A stretch of 64,000 nucleotides of DNA from VRUE01 sp963728835 (GCA_963728835.1 CAVSKZ010000001.1:434001-498000), one strand, 5' to 3'; counted from the first letter of the stretch, positions 34,028-44,640 are shown. Notes: generated by a model from the sequence alone, not told the origin. A program made the numbers and translations.

Positions 34028-34831
34028 TCAAACCGGCGCCAGGGCGTGTTCGCGGATCAGCTCCGCGGAGTGCTGCGGCAGTTCCCACCAGAACATGTGA
34101 CCGGCGCCCTCGAGCGTCTCGAGGCGGGCGCCGGGGATGGCGGCGGCGATCTCGCGGCCGTTGGGGTACCCCAGCAGGCGGTCGGCGTCGCCGTGGATGA
34201 CCATGGTGGGGAGTGAGATCTGGCCGAGCCGCGCGTGGGTGTCGTGGGCGCCGCAGGCGCGCATCTGCTGCAGGACGACCGGCTGGGGGGCGGGAAGCTG
34301 GGAGCCCATCTCGGCGAAGGCGGCGAAGCGCGAGTCGTCCTCGCGGAAGGCGGGGGAGAGGTTGATCTCCCACATCGCCCGGAAGACCTGCTCGGGCTCG
34401 CCGGAGGCAAAGGCGGTGGCGAGCATCTGCAGGTCCTCGGGCGCCATCAGCGTTCCCTCCGGGCCGCCGCAGTAGCTGCAGCCGATGGTCAGCGTGCGGA
34501 TGCGCTCGGGGTGGGCGAGGGCCAGCTCCTGGGCGATCATGCCGCCCATCGAGATCCCGACCACGTGCGCGGTCTCCAGCTCGAGCGCGTCGAGCAGGGC
34601 GGCCGTGTCGGCGGCCATGTCGGCGATGGTGAAGGGCAGCTCGGCGCGGCCGGAGAGCCCCATGCCGCGGTTGTCGAAGACGATGCACTCGAAGCTCGGC
34701 TCGAGCTTGGCGAGGAACGGGCGCCCCCAGGTGACGTGCGTGGCGCTCATCCCCTGGATCAGCAGCAGCGGCTCGCCCTCCCCGGAGCGGAGGTAGTGAA
34801 GCTCCGTCCCCCCTGCATCGATGCTCGGCAT
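34028..34831 (-). CDS. Alpha/beta hydrolase
   Basis: 267 residues. The nucleophile elbow is GISMGGMIAQ (Ser), VFDNRGMGLSGR is the conserved loop, the acid is in HGDADRLLGY and the His in EGAGHMFWWE. This resembles 3-oxoadipate enol-lactonase and related hydrolases; no pathway neighbours help choose a substrate. Confidence 0.85.
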   Translation of the reverse strand: MPSIDAGGTELHYLRSGEGEPLLLIQGMSATHVTWGRPFLAKLEPSFECIVFDNRGMGLSGRAELPFTIADMAADTAALLDALELETAHVVGISMGGMIAQELALAHPERIRTLTIGCSYCGGPEGTLMAPEDLQMLATAFASGEPEQVFRAMWEINLSPAFREDDSRFAAFAEMGSQLPAPQPVVLQQMRACGAHDTHARLGQISLPTMVIHGDADRLLGYPNGREIAAAIPGARLETLEGAGHMFWWELPQHSAELIREHALAPV

Positions 34832-34884
34832 AGCCTGCCGATCCTACGCGAAACCGCTTGCCAGGGCCTATTCTGGGCGCACCC

Positions 34885-34957
34885 GCCCCAGTAGCTCAGA
34901 GGACAGAGCACCGGCCTTCTAAGCCGATGGTCGCTGGTTCGAATCCAGCCTGGGGCG
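34885..34957 (+). tRNA. tRNA-Arg (TCT anticodon)
   Basis: Acceptor GCCCCAG pairs with CTGGGGC, discriminator G. The anticodon stem CGGCC/AGCCG region holds CTTCTAA, anticodon TCT. The T-arm is GCTGGTTCGAATCCAGC. A lower-GC, AT-richer patch follows. Confidence 0.94.
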
Positions 34958-35102
34958 CTGCCGACTTTGACCAAAAGAGGATTTTTATAAACATTCAGGT
35001 TGTCCAAGAGTTATACCATCGCAGCTGACGAAGGCCTCTGGGCTGGAGCCATATTGAGGGCTAAGACTGACCAGTAAACGTCCCGAGCCGGTAGCCCCGT
35101 GC

Positions 35103-36581
35103 TTGGAGGTTTCTACTTCGCTGATGCAGCAAGCACTACAGAGAGCGGACTTCACTTGGCATCCCTTGGTGCACACGAGGGAGTATGACGAGACCCTTTA
35201 CTTTCTCCTGATTCGATTGGAGGAGGCAAGGCATCGCCCGGTCGCAGACCAGATCCGCGAGGTGCTGGCTGACGCAGAAATCGAATACGCATGCGAGTAC
35301 TCAATCTTCGGCTACTGGGACGCGCTAGTTCGGGTCTGGCTCAATGATGGAGCCTACCATCGGCTGATTCGAAAATTCGGCGACAAAGCGCGGTCTAACG
35401 TCCAGAAGTTCGAAGCTTTTGTTACTACCGAGATCCGGTACCTCTGGAATGGCAAGGGCCAAAATATCTTGGACGAGGATCGAAAGGTGTTGAAGGCACT
35501 TGCGAGGCGACAGAAGCTTGTGGATTCTGTCGTCACGATACCGGAGGAGGTGACCGACGACACATGGACGACTCTGCTCCATGACGAACTCATCATCGAT
35601 CGATCCAAGACGGAAGTTGATCGTCCGGGGGTCAAGTTCTATGTCGCGCTGGAACGTGTCGGTGGCGATCTAACCCCAGAGGGGGAGCCCGAGCAGGTTC
35701 TCGACGCGATCAAGAATTGCGATCTCACGCACAGATCGACCTTGTATTCGGGAATGGGTCCTTACGCGGCATATCTGGTTCGGTGCGTTGCCGACACCTA
35801 CGGCGAGGTGCTCGACTACTCGGCCGCTTTGGACGTTCAGCTGGCTGGGACGCGGCTGCGTCCGATGACGTTGCTCGTTGCCAACACCGACGCACGCGAG
35901 TCCGACCGGGTAAACCACCCTAAGTACCTGTCACATCGCGCGGAGACCCTGCTGACTCTGCTTGGCCTCGATGAGGAGTCTCTTCGATTTGCGCATCACA
36001 ATGCAAGCGATTGGGAGGGGCTCGACGAGCTGCTTCGGCTTGCTCATGAACTTGCCGGTGATGATACGCACCTGTTGGACACCTTGGTCGGCATTCTGAA
36101 GGCCTGCATGAAAGACGATCACGACGAGATGGCGAGAGCCAGCAGTTTCCTGCCGGCCTCTGAGTGGTTCGTCGGTAAATATGTGATCTCGGCTTGGCGA
36201 AGCAGCTTGGGCAAGCAGTGGTTCACCGTGCTCATGCAACGGTTCGAAGCAGAGGAGAAGCTCCAGAGATCCGCAGAGGAGTTGCGCAAGGGAGAGGAAA
36301 ATTGGACGGCTGGTTCCTACGCCCATATGGCTGTTGCCACGGCAGACTTCAGCGATGAGTTCAATGCTCGGTTGCAGAGGCAGCTTATGCCCGACTGGAA
36401 GACTCAAATCATGAACTATTGTGAGCGACGCAACGAACCCGGCCACGGGAAGTTGCGAGCGATTCGACACCTAGATGCGTTTCGCGACAAGTCGCACCGC
36501 GAATTGCTGCGCGAACTGATGGAGACGTCGACGTTGTGCTGGCGTGCGCGACGGATGGTGGAGCAACAAGCGAGTTCTTAG
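35103..36581 (+). CDS. Unknown 492-residue protein
   Basis: No family recognised. The sequence is mixed alpha, soluble, with no signal peptide or membrane helix. It has several charged helical stretches (EEARHRPVADQIREVLAD, FEAEEKLQRSAEELRKGE) and a basic C-terminus with paired Arg (CWRARRMVEQ). GC content is lower than the flanks. It starts 145 bases after tRNA-Arg and is followed by a small winged-helix-like gene, which fits an acquired gene. The ATG/GTG choice is uncertain; 35103 is the longest start. Confidence 0.6.
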   Translation: MEVSTSLMQQALQRADFTWHPLVHTREYDETLYFLLIRLEEARHRPVADQIREVLADAEIEYACEYSIFGYWDALVRVWLNDGAYHRLIRKFGDKARSNVQKFEAFVTTEIRYLWNGKGQNILDEDRKVLKALARRQKLVDSVVTIPEEVTDDTWTTLLHDELIIDRSKTEVDRPGVKFYVALERVGGDLTPEGEPEQVLDAIKNCDLTHRSTLYSGMGPYAAYLVRCVADTYGEVLDYSAALDVQLAGTRLRPMTLLVANTDARESDRVNHPKYLSHRAETLLTLLGLDEESLRFAHHNASDWEGLDELLRLAHELAGDDTHLLDTLVGILKACMKDDHDEMARASSFLPASEWFVGKYVISAWRSSLGKQWFTVLMQRFEAEEKLQRSAEELRKGEENWTAGSYAHMAVATADFSDEFNARLQRQLMPDWKTQIMNYCERRNEPGHGKLRAIRHLDAFRDKSHRELLRELMETSTLCWRARRMVEQQASS

Positions 36582-36665
36582 GAAAGCGTGAATAATGTCG
36601 GAGAGAGATGACGACACCTAGCGTGGACAAGCCGGACCGCTGGATTCCGCTCAGGCTCGCAGGAC

Positions 36666-36932
36666 ATGGAGTTCGATATGTGCAGCGAAATGCGCCGAGC
36701 AACGGTGGACCTGATCCGCGGGAATTCCCCCAGCAACCTCCTGGGTCTTTTGATGGTCAGCGACGAGCCGATTCGTATTGACGAGGCCGCCGAGCAGTTG
36801 AAAAAGCCGATCGAAAAGGTCGAGTGGGTCGTCGAGCAGCTGGCCGAAGAGGACCTCTGCGAGAGGATGACGAAAGACGGGATTACCTGGGTCTTCGGTT
36901 TCGCGGCGTTCAGCTCTCGCAATTCCTTCTAG
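36666..36932 (+). CDS. Small winged-helix-like protein
   Basis: 88 residues. LLMVSDEPIRIDEAAEQLKK, then VEWVVEQLAEEDLCERM and a beta-wing TKDGITWVFG suggest a minimal winged-helix fold. Possible regulator for the neighbouring unknown gene; no direct evidence. ATG 36678 is an alternative start. Confidence 0.5.
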   Translation: MEFDMCSEMRRATVDLIRGNSPSNLLGLLMVSDEPIRIDEAAEQLKKPIEKVEWVVEQLAEEDLCERMTKDGITWVFGFAAFSSRNSF

Positions 36933-37019
36933 GCATGGAAGCCGTAAACCGCGCTGCGGGGTCATGAACGGCACGGAGCCTCGCTTTAGTGTCTTGCGTG
37001 CTGCCAGCGGCCCGGTCCG

Positions 37020-37580
37020 TTAGCTCGAGGCCAGGTACCGGAGGTGGACCATGCCTGCGTCGAAGCGGTGCTCTTCCAGTAGCTCCAGCTCCAGCCGCAC
37101 ATGGTCGGGGAATGCCTGCTTGCCGCCGCCGACGACGACGGGCGCGACGAACAGGTGGCATTCGTCGATCAGCCCGGCCCTGAAGGCGTGGGCGGCGAGG
37201 CCGGGACCACCGATCGCGAGGTTCCGCTCCGCCGACGCCTTCAGCCGCCGCACGTCCTCGGGCTCGAAGCTTCGCTCGATCCGCGTCTTCCGGGTCGCCG
37301 CCGTCTCCAGCGTCGTCGAATAGACGATCTTCTCGGCGGCCGCCCAGATCTGGGCGAAGTCCCGCGTCGGCCCGGAGTGAGCCGCAAGGGCGGGGTCGGT
37401 CTCCCAGACGGCCATCGTCTCGTACATTCGCCGCCCGAGGAGATAGGTGCCGACGGAGCGCTCCAGGTCGTTGATGAACGCGTGCACCTCCTCGTCCGGC
37501 TCGGCCCAGTCGAATTTGCCCTCCTCGTCCTCCGTGTAACCGTCGAGAGAGGCGATCGCCGAGTAGATCAACTTGGTCAT
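37020..37580 (-). CDS. RibD C-terminal / dihydrofolate reductase-like protein
   Basis: 186 residues. The start (TKLIYSAIASLDGYTED), GTYLLGRRMYETMAVW and GGPGLAAHAFRAGLIDECHL follow the RibD-C family used by many small actinobacterial reductases. It would bind NADPH and reduce a small heterocycle; substrate unknown. It overlaps the upstream DUF899 gene by 4 bases. Confidence 0.88.
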   Translation of the reverse strand: MTKLIYSAIASLDGYTEDEEGKFDWAEPDEEVHAFINDLERSVGTYLLGRRMYETMAVWETDPALAAHSGPTRDFAQIWAAAEKIVYSTTLETAATRKTRIERSFEPEDVRRLKASAERNLAIGGPGLAAHAFRAGLIDECHLFVAPVVVGGGKQAFPDHVRLELELLEEHRFDAGMVHLRYLASS

Positions 37581-38242
37581 TCGCCGTACTCGTCATGCAG
37601 GTTCCACCACTGGTATGGCGGCGTCTGCGGATAGCCCTCGGGCGAGTCCTCCCACTCCTCCTGGCGCCCGAGCGCGGTGATGTCGAGGTAGCTCCAGGTG
37701 CTGCCCATCGCCTCGTCGCCGCGGCTGTCGACGAAGTAGGTGCGGAAGACTCGCTCGCCGTCCCGGAAGAAGGCGTTGGTCCCGTGCCATTCGCCGACGC
37801 CGAAGTCGGCGTCGAAGTCGTCGGTGATCGTGTACCAGGGGATCTCCCAGTCCATCCTCGCCTTCCAGCGCTCGATGTCCGGCTGCGGCGCGCGCGAGGC
37901 GAAGGCGAGCGTGGTGTCGCGGGCGTTCAGATGGGCGAGGTGAGCGACCTGATCGGCGAGGAAGGAGCAGCCTCCGCAGCCGCGCTCCGGCCAGCCCTTC
38001 ACGCCGGGCTCGAAGAAGAAGCGGTAGACGATCAGCTGGCGGCGCCCCTCGAACAGGTCGAGCAGGGTCACGGGCCCGTCCGGGCCCTCGAAGCGGTACT
38101 CCTTCTCCACGGCCATCCGGGGCATCCGGCGGCGCTCGGCCGCCAGCGCGTCCCGGGCGCGGGTGAGCTCCTTCTCCTTCACGAGCAGCTCCTGGCGGGC
38201 CGCCTCCCACTCCGGCGGCGACACGATCGGCGGCATGTTCAT
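37577..38242 (-). CDS. DUF899 thioredoxin-like protein
   Basis: 221 residues. The start (MPPIVSPPEWEAARQELL), EKEYRFEGPDGPVTLLDLF and RGCGGCSFLADQVAHL are the conserved DUF899 features, including a CxxC-like pair in a thioredoxin-like fold. Redox function is inferred and not proven. It forms an overlapping pair with the RibD-like gene. Confidence 0.88.
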   Translation of the reverse strand: MNMPPIVSPPEWEAARQELLVKEKELTRARDALAAERRRMPRMAVEKEYRFEGPDGPVTLLDLFEGRRQLIVYRFFFEPGVKGWPERGCGGCSFLADQVAHLAHLNARDTTLAFASRAPQPDIERWKARMDWEIPWYTITDDFDADFGVGEWHGTNAFFRDGERVFRTYFVDSRGDEAMGSTWSYLDITALGRQEEWEDSPEGYPQTPPYQWWNLHDEYGE

Positions 38243-38868
38243 TGCGGTTCTCCTCGCTCGGGGGGTGTTCGTCGACGACTGGCCCTAACAGTAGAGCGCT
38301 GCCCGGCCCCGCTAAGCTGCCCCAGCTGCGCGCCGCGAGTACACCCGTCCTCATCCTCACCGGGCCGCCGGGAGTCGGCAAGACGACCGTCGCCGCGATC
38401 CTCGCCTCGCGCTCGCCCCGCGCCGTCCACCTCGAATCGGACGTCTTCTTTCGCTTCGTCCACTCGGGCTACGTCGAGCCCTGGAAGCCGGAGTCGCACG
38501 AGCAGAACGGCGTCGTGATGGGGATCGTCGCCGAGGCGGCGGCCGGCTACGCGGCGGCGGGCTACGAGACGATCGTCGACGGGATCCTCATTCCGGGCTG
38601 GTTCCTCGAGCCCCTTGCCGATGCGCTTCGGGAGGCGGGGCACACCGTTGCCTGCGCGGTGCTCCGCGCCCCGGCCTCGACCTGCATGGAGCGGGTGCGG
38701 GGTCGTGGAGGCGTGCCGCTCCAGTCGGGCCCGGTCGAGCAGCTGTGCCAGAGCTTCGCCGACCTCGGCGAGTACGAGCGCAACGCGATCGAGCTGGACG
38801 GCGAGGGGCCCGAGGAGGCGGCCGACCTCGTCTCGCGGCGCCTGGCGGACGGCCAGCTGGCGATTTAG
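38242..38868 (+). CDS. P-loop NTPase/kinase, AAA_33-like
   Basis: 208 residues from a TTG at 38242, the only recognisable start in frame; the fold begins near residue 35 with LILTGPPGVGKTTVAAIL (Walker A). HLESDVFFRF and ETIVDGILIPGWFLEPLA resemble small-molecule or nucleoside kinases. Partner unknown. The start region overlaps the divergent DUF899 start, so the true start may be later and non-canonical. Confidence 0.7.
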   Translation: MRFSSLGGCSSTTGPNSRALPGPAKLPQLRAASTPVLILTGPPGVGKTTVAAILASRSPRAVHLESDVFFRFVHSGYVEPWKPESHEQNGVVMGIVAEAAAGYAAAGYETIVDGILIPGWFLEPLADALREAGHTVACAVLRAPASTCMERVRGRGGVPLQSGPVEQLCQSFADLGEYERNAIELDGEGPEEAADLVSRRLADGQLAI

Positions 38869-38875
38869 TTAAGTC

Positions 38876-38905
38876 TTACTGAGTTTTCCGCCCTCTTCAT
38901 ATAAG
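38876..38905 (+). promoter_or_regulatory. Possible sigma70-type promoter for LamG gene
   Basis: TTACTG and TATAAG are separated by 18 bases, in an AT-rich gap directly upstream of the TTG at 38923. The spacing to that start is very short, so either a later start (ATG at 39010) or a near-leaderless message would follow. Confidence 0.3.
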
Positions 38906-38922
38906 GTATCCACTGGTCTCAA

Positions 38923-41900
38923 TTGGCATGGGACGAGGAAGGCGCAGAAATTTTTCAAATCGTCAGCTGGGTTTCGGGTCGAGCGCTCGCGGTTCTTATC
39001 GGACTGTCCATGGCGGCAGTCGCAGCTCTTCCTGCAACTGCCTCGGCTGAATATGCTCCCCTCGCCGCCTACTCCTTCGACGAGGGCGAAGGCGAAGTCG
39101 CCGGGGACCTGACCGGCGAACACGACGGCACCATCGAAGGCCCCACCTGGACCACCGGCAAATTCGGCGGCGCTCTCAAATTCGACGGCACCGACGACTG
39201 CGTCTCGATCCCCGAAGACGCCCAGCTGCAGTTCCTCGAAGACGAAGAATTCACCCTCGAGGCCTGGGTGCGACCGACCCGGGAAGACATCGAGGCGATC
39301 GTCACCCAGCAAGACGACGGCGCCGACGAAGAAAAAGAAGAAGAGCCCTGGGCCTACGCGATGCTGGTCGGCGGCGAAGAAGAGCCGAAGGGCTGGCTTC
39401 GCAAAGGCGGCGAAAGCGGCCACGTGGGAACTGGCGGAACGGAACCGCTGCCGCTGAACGCCTGGTCGCACATCGCCTTCACCGACGACGGCGCGAGGAT
39501 CCGCTTCTACGTCGACGGCGAGCTCGTCGGCTCACAGCCCACCATTCCCCTCACCGCCGCCGAAGGCCCGGTGACGATCGGCTGCAACGAGAACTACGGC
39601 AACTACTTCAAAGGCCGCATCGACGAGGTCCGCATCTACGACCGGGCGCTGGACGAGGGAGAGGTGGCCGATGACAAGACGACGCCGATCGAAACACCGC
39701 CCCGCTCTCCCCTCGCCGCCTACTCCTTCGACGAGGGCGAAGGCGAAGTCGCCGGGGACCTGACCGGCGAACACGACGGCACCATCGAAGGCGCCCAGTG
39801 GGCCCGCGGCAAATATGGAAGCGGGCTCAAATTCGAAGAAGAAGACTGCGTCTCCGTCTCGGCGATCTCGGACCTGCAGTTCGTCGAAGACCAGGAATTC
39901 ACCCTCGAGGCCTGGGTGCGGCCGATCGGAGGCGGCGAAGCGGACCCGGTCTTGGCGATGGAAGACGAAAGCGCCGCCGAAGGAGAAGAGTCCTTCTCCT
40001 ACATGCTGCTGGCAGGGGGCGAAGAGGTGCCGAAGGCCTGGGTGCGCAAAGGAGGCGAAGAAGGGCTGCAAGGTGTCTACGGGACCGAATGGCTCCCCGA
40101 AAACGCCTGGTCCCACATCGCTGTCACCTACGACGGCGCGAAGCTCCGCCTCTATGTCGACGGGGAGCTCGTCCGCACCGAGCCCGGACAGGCCGTCAGC
40201 TCGGCCAGCGGCCCGCTCACCATCGGCTGCGGTTGGTTCAAAGGCCGCATCGACGAGGTCCGCATCTATGACCGGGCGCTGGACGAGGGAGAGGTGGCCG
40301 ATGACAAGACGACGCCGATCGAAACACCGCCCCGCTCTCCCCTCGCCGCCTACTCCTTCGACGAGGGCGAAGGCGAAGTCGCCGGGGACCTGACCGGCGA
40401 ACACGACGGCACCATCGAAGGCCCCACCTGGACCACCGGCAAATTCGGCGGCGCTCTCAAATTCGACGGCACCGACGACTGCGTCTCGATCCCCGAAGAC
40501 GCCCAGCTGCAGTTCCTCGAAGACGAAGAATTCACCCTCGAGGCCTGGGTGCGACCGACCCGGGAAGACATCGAGGCGATCGTCACCCAGCAAGACGACG
40601 GCGCCGACGAAGAAAAAGAAGAAGAGCCCTGGGCCTACGCGATGCTGGTCGGCGGCGAAGAAGAGCCGAAGGGCTGGCTTCGCAAAGGCGGCGAAAGCGG
40701 CCACGTGGGAACTGGCGGAACGGAACCGCTGCCGCTGAACGCCTGGTCGCACATCGCCTTCACCGACGACGGCGCGAGGATCCGCTTCTACGTCGACGGC
40801 GAGCTCGTCGGCTCACAGCCCACCATTCCCCTCACCGCCGCCGAAGGCCCGGTGACGATCGGCTGCAACGAGAACTACGGCAACTACTTCAAAGGCCGCA
40901 TCGACGAGGTCCGCATCTACGACCGGGCGCTGGACGAGGGAGAGGTGGCCGATGACAAGACGACGCCGATCGAAACACCGCCCCGCTCTCCCCTCGCCGC
41001 CTACTCCTTCGACGAGGGCGAAGGCGAAGTCGCCGGGGACCTGACCGGCGAACACGACGGCACCATCGAAGGCGCCCAGTGGGCCCGCGGCAAATATGGA
41101 AGCGGGCTCAAATTCGAAGAAGAAGACTGCGTCTCCGTCTCGGCGATCTCGGACCTGCAGTTCGTCGAAGACCAGGAATTCACCCTCGAGGCCTGGGTGC
41201 GGCCGATCGGAGGCGGCGAAGCGGACCCGGTCTTGGCGATGGAAGACGAAAGCGCCGCCGAAGGAGAAGAGTCCTTCTCCTACATGCTGCTGGCAGGGGG
41301 CGAAGAGGTGCCGAAGGCCTGGGTGCGCAAAGGAGGCGAAGAAGGGCTGCAAGGTGTCTACGGGACCGAATGGCTCCCCGAAAACGCCTGGTCCCACATC
41401 GCTGTCACCTACGACGGCGCGAAGCTCCGCCTCTATGTCGACGGGGAGCTCGTCCGCACCGAGCCCGGACAGGCCGTCAGCCTCGGCCAGCGGCCCGCTC
41501 ACCATCGGCTGCGGTTGGTTCAAAGGCCGCATCGACGAGGTCCGCATCTATGACCGGGCGCTGGACGAGGGAGAGGTGGCCGATGACAAGACGACGCCGA
41601 TCGAAACACCGCCCCGCTCTCCCCTCGCCGCCTACTCCTTCGACGAGGGCGAAGGCGAAGTCGCCGGGGACCTGACCGGCGAACACGACGGCACCATCGA
41701 AGGCCCCACCTGGACCACCGGCAAATTCGGCGGCGCTCTCAAATTCGACGGCACCGACGACTGCGTCTCGATCCCCGAAGACGCCCAGCTGCAGTTCCTC
41801 GAAGACGAAGAATTCACCCTCGAGGCCTGGGTGCGACCGACCCGGGAAGACATCGAGGCGATCGTCACCCAGCAAGACGACGGCGCCGACGAAGAAAAAG

Positions 41901-43642
41901 AAGAAGAGCCCTGGGCCTACGCGATGCTGGTCGGCGGCGAAGAAGAGCCGAAGGGCTGGCTTCGCAAAGGCGGCGAAAGCGGCCACGTGGGAACTGGCGG
42001 AACGGAACCGCTGCCGCTGAACGCCTGGTCGCACATCGCCTTCACCGACGACGGCGCGAGGATCCGCTTCTACGTCGACGGCGAGCTCGTCGGCTCACAG
42101 CCCACCATTCCCCTCACCGCCGCCGAAGGCCCGGTGACGATCGGCTGCAACGAGAACTACGGCAACTACTTCAAAGGCCGCATCGACGAGGTCCGCATCT
42201 ACGACCGGGCGCTGGACGAGGGAGAGCTCCGGGGGACGATGACCGCCGGCTTTCCCATGGCGGTCACCGAAGCAGCAACTGAAGTGGAAGCCAACGACGC
42301 CATCCTGAACGGCACCGCTGATGCGAACGGCGGCGAAGCCGAATACTTCTTCGAATACGGGCCGACCAAATCCTACGGGAGCGTCATCGTGGGCGAAGAG
42401 CTTGGCAGCGATCGCGAAGCGATCGGAATCAATGAAGCCGCCATCGACCTCGCGCCGGAAACTACTTACCACTACAGGCTCGTCGTCGACAATCCTGCTG
42501 GGACTGCGTACGGCGAAGACCGGACGCTTACTACCCTGGAACGGACGATGACCATCGGCGAAGAAGAAGAACTCGCCAACGCCGAAGACAAACTGGAACT
42601 GATCGCCAGTGAGGGCAAAGCTGGGCCTGGAGACTTCTACGGAATGATGTGGTCCGGCAATCTCAAGAAAATGCAGAGTGAAAAATTCTGGGAAGCGATG
42701 GAGCGTTCTGGGGCAAAGATGTTGCGCCTTGTGGTTGCCCCTGGTGGTCAGGGCGAAGTCGACAAAGTCTTCAAAGCAGCGGCCGAACGCGACATCACAA
42801 TTCTTCCTTACTTTGGCCATGGTGCCTTTCCCCAAGAAAACACTAAAAATCGGGAAAACTGGATCGAATACGCAGAAGAAATGGTTAAAAAATACGGCCC
42901 GAGTAGCTCTTTCAGCCATCCAGTGAAAGTCTGGGAGATCTGGAACGAGCCGAACATGCGCTTTACCGAGGCGGTAGGTCCAGAAGAAGAAGGAAACATA
43001 AATCCCGAGGAATTCGCGGGTTTCTTCAAGGAAATGGCGGAAGCGCTCAGGTCCGCCTCTGGAGGAGGCATACAGGTTTTGACGCCGGGTTTGTTTGGCT
43101 ACAGAAACGGTGGCTGCCACCCGGAATGCCACCTGACCCCACGCGTATTCCTGGAAAGGATGGACAAAGAGCTGGCGAAACTTGAATACAGCAATGCATA
43201 TGACGCGGTAAGCCTTCATCCCTACATATTCAAGATCGGGAAACGTCATCATCAGCACCCGCCGAGGGACGAGGGGGACGTCAAGCGGGTATCGAAGGCG
43301 ATCAAGCGCGTAATCGCCGGAGTTCATAAGCTCAAACCCGGGAAGCCGCTTTGGATTACCGAGCTTGGCTTCCCTGTGGCGAACCCGGGAAACAAAGGAA
43401 AAGTCCCAGAGGTAACCAACTCGATACAGAAACTGCTCGTTCAAGCAAGCTTCTCGATGATGCAAAACAACCGCAAAGGGCTGAACATCGCGCGCGCCTT
43501 TTACTACAACATCCAGGACCACGCTAAGCTCGGGTGGGAATATCACTCGGGATTGCTGACGCTGAAAGGTGTCGCCCGACCCGCCTGGGCTTCCTATTCC
43601 AACCTCGCCGGCGGCGAACCCTGTCCAAACGCTCCCTGCTAG
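38923..43642 (+). CDS. Secreted LamG(x5)-FN3-glycosidase protein, frameshifted
   Basis: About 1,570 residues once one frameshift is repaired. The N-terminus has a signal-like segment (LAVLIGLSMAAVAALPATAS). Five LamG/jellyroll modules follow in order A-B-A-B-A, each starting LAAYSFDEGEGEVAGDL. Next is an FN3-like module (EYFFEYGPTKSYGS) and a C-terminal clan-A TIM-barrel glycosidase with acid/base Glu in WEIWNEPN and nucleophile Glu in WITELGF. The frame breaks at about 41481, where the second B module has one extra C compared with the first. Likely exported to bind and degrade polysaccharide. Start codon TTG 38923 or ATG 39010. Confidence 0.8.
39061..40341 (+). repeat. LamG A+B repeat, copy 1 (1281 bp)
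   Basis: Module A (39061-39711) and module B (39712-40341). The same 1281 bases recur immediately downstream, apparently without change except one inserted base. Confidence 0.9.
40342..41623 (+). repeat. LamG A+B repeat, copy 2 (1282 bp)
   Basis: Module A at 40342-40992 and module B at 40993-41623. It differs from copy 1 by one extra C at about 41481, which shifts the reading frame. Confidence 0.9.
41624..42226 (+). repeat. LamG A repeat, copy 3
   Basis: A third copy of module A, identical in protein and apparently in DNA to the first two, up to the point where the sequence switches into the FN3-like module. Confidence 0.88.
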
Positions 43643-43728
43643 TCCGCCCTGGTCTGGAGCCGCGCCTCGCTGCCCGCAACCTTCTGCTCACCAGGGGCGC
43701 TGGCCCGCCGCCCGCTAGATTTTGAGCC

Positions 43729-44580
43729 GTGGCCGAGGTTCTCTACTACGCGATACCGGCGTTCGTCGTGCTGCTCGTCGCCGAGCTGCTCTCCTTCAAG
43801 TACCTGCGCGACGACGACGACCTCGTCGGCTATGAGTCCAAGGACACCCGCACGAGCCTGACCATGGGCGGCGGCAACGTCGCGATCAACGCGGTCTGGA
43901 AGTTCGTCGTCCTTGTCGCCTATGCCGGGCTCTACGAGCTGACGCCGCTGCGGATGCCGGCCGATCAGTGGTGGACCTACGTCCTGCTCTTCTTCGCCGA
44001 CGACCTCGCCTACTACTGGTTCCACCGCGTCCACCACGAGGTGCGGGTCTTCTGGGCGAGCCATGTCGTCCACCACTCCTCCCAGCACTACAACCTCTCG
44101 ACCGCGCTGCGCCAGACCTGGACGCCGATGACCGCGCTTCCGTTCTGGGCGCCCCTGGCGCTGGTCGGGTTCGCGCCCTGGATGATCCTCACCCAGCTGG
44201 CGATCAGCCTGATCTACCAGTTCTGGATCCACACCGAGCGGGTGAAGAAGCTGCCGGCGCCGATCGAGTTCTTCTTCAACACGCCCTCGCACCACCGCGT
44301 CCACCACGGCGCCAACGAGGTCTACCTGGACCGCAACTACGGCGGCATCCTGATCATCTGGGACCGCATGTTCGGCACCTTCCAGGGCGAGACCGTGCGG
44401 CCGAAGTACGGGCTGACCAGGAACATCCGCACCTTCCGCCCGACCAGGGTCGCCTTCCACGAGTTCGTCGACATCGCCCGCGACGTGCGCGCCGCGACGA
44501 GCTGGCGCCACAAGCTCGGTCACATCTTCCGCGGTCCCGGCTGGTCGCCCGACGGCAGCGGCGGCGGCACCCGCGGCTAG
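43729..44580 (+). CDS. Sterol desaturase / fatty acid hydroxylase family protein
   Basis: 283 residues with four membrane helices and the di-iron His clusters HRVHHEV, HVVHHSSQHYN, HRVHHGAN. These coordinate iron for C-H oxidation of lipids such as fatty acids, carotenoids or hopanoids. Substrate not known. GTG start. It is followed by a very small membrane gene. Confidence 0.9.
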   Translation: MAEVLYYAIPAFVVLLVAELLSFKYLRDDDDLVGYESKDTRTSLTMGGGNVAINAVWKFVVLVAYAGLYELTPLRMPADQWWTYVLLFFADDLAYYWFHRVHHEVRVFWASHVVHHSSQHYNLSTALRQTWTPMTALPFWAPLALVGFAPWMILTQLAISLIYQFWIHTERVKKLPAPIEFFFNTPSHHRVHHGANEVYLDRNYGGILIIWDRMFGTFQGETVRPKYGLTRNIRTFRPTRVAFHEFVDIARDVRAATSWRHKLGHIFRGPGWSPDGSGGGTRG

Positions 44581-44640
44581 CGCCCCTGGCGCCCGCGCTG
44601 AACCGGTTTGTCTTAGTTCGCCCGCGGGTAGCCGTGCGGC

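Noticed and set aside
31029..34100. 1,023-codon open frame over msrA and the membrane protein
   Set aside because: It lies out of frame with two well-formed genes and is Arg/Pro/Ala-rich, typical of a high-GC shadow.
39061..42226. CRISPR-like or transposon repeat
   Set aside because: The repeats are in-frame coding LamG modules of 630-651 bases with no spacers or transposase.
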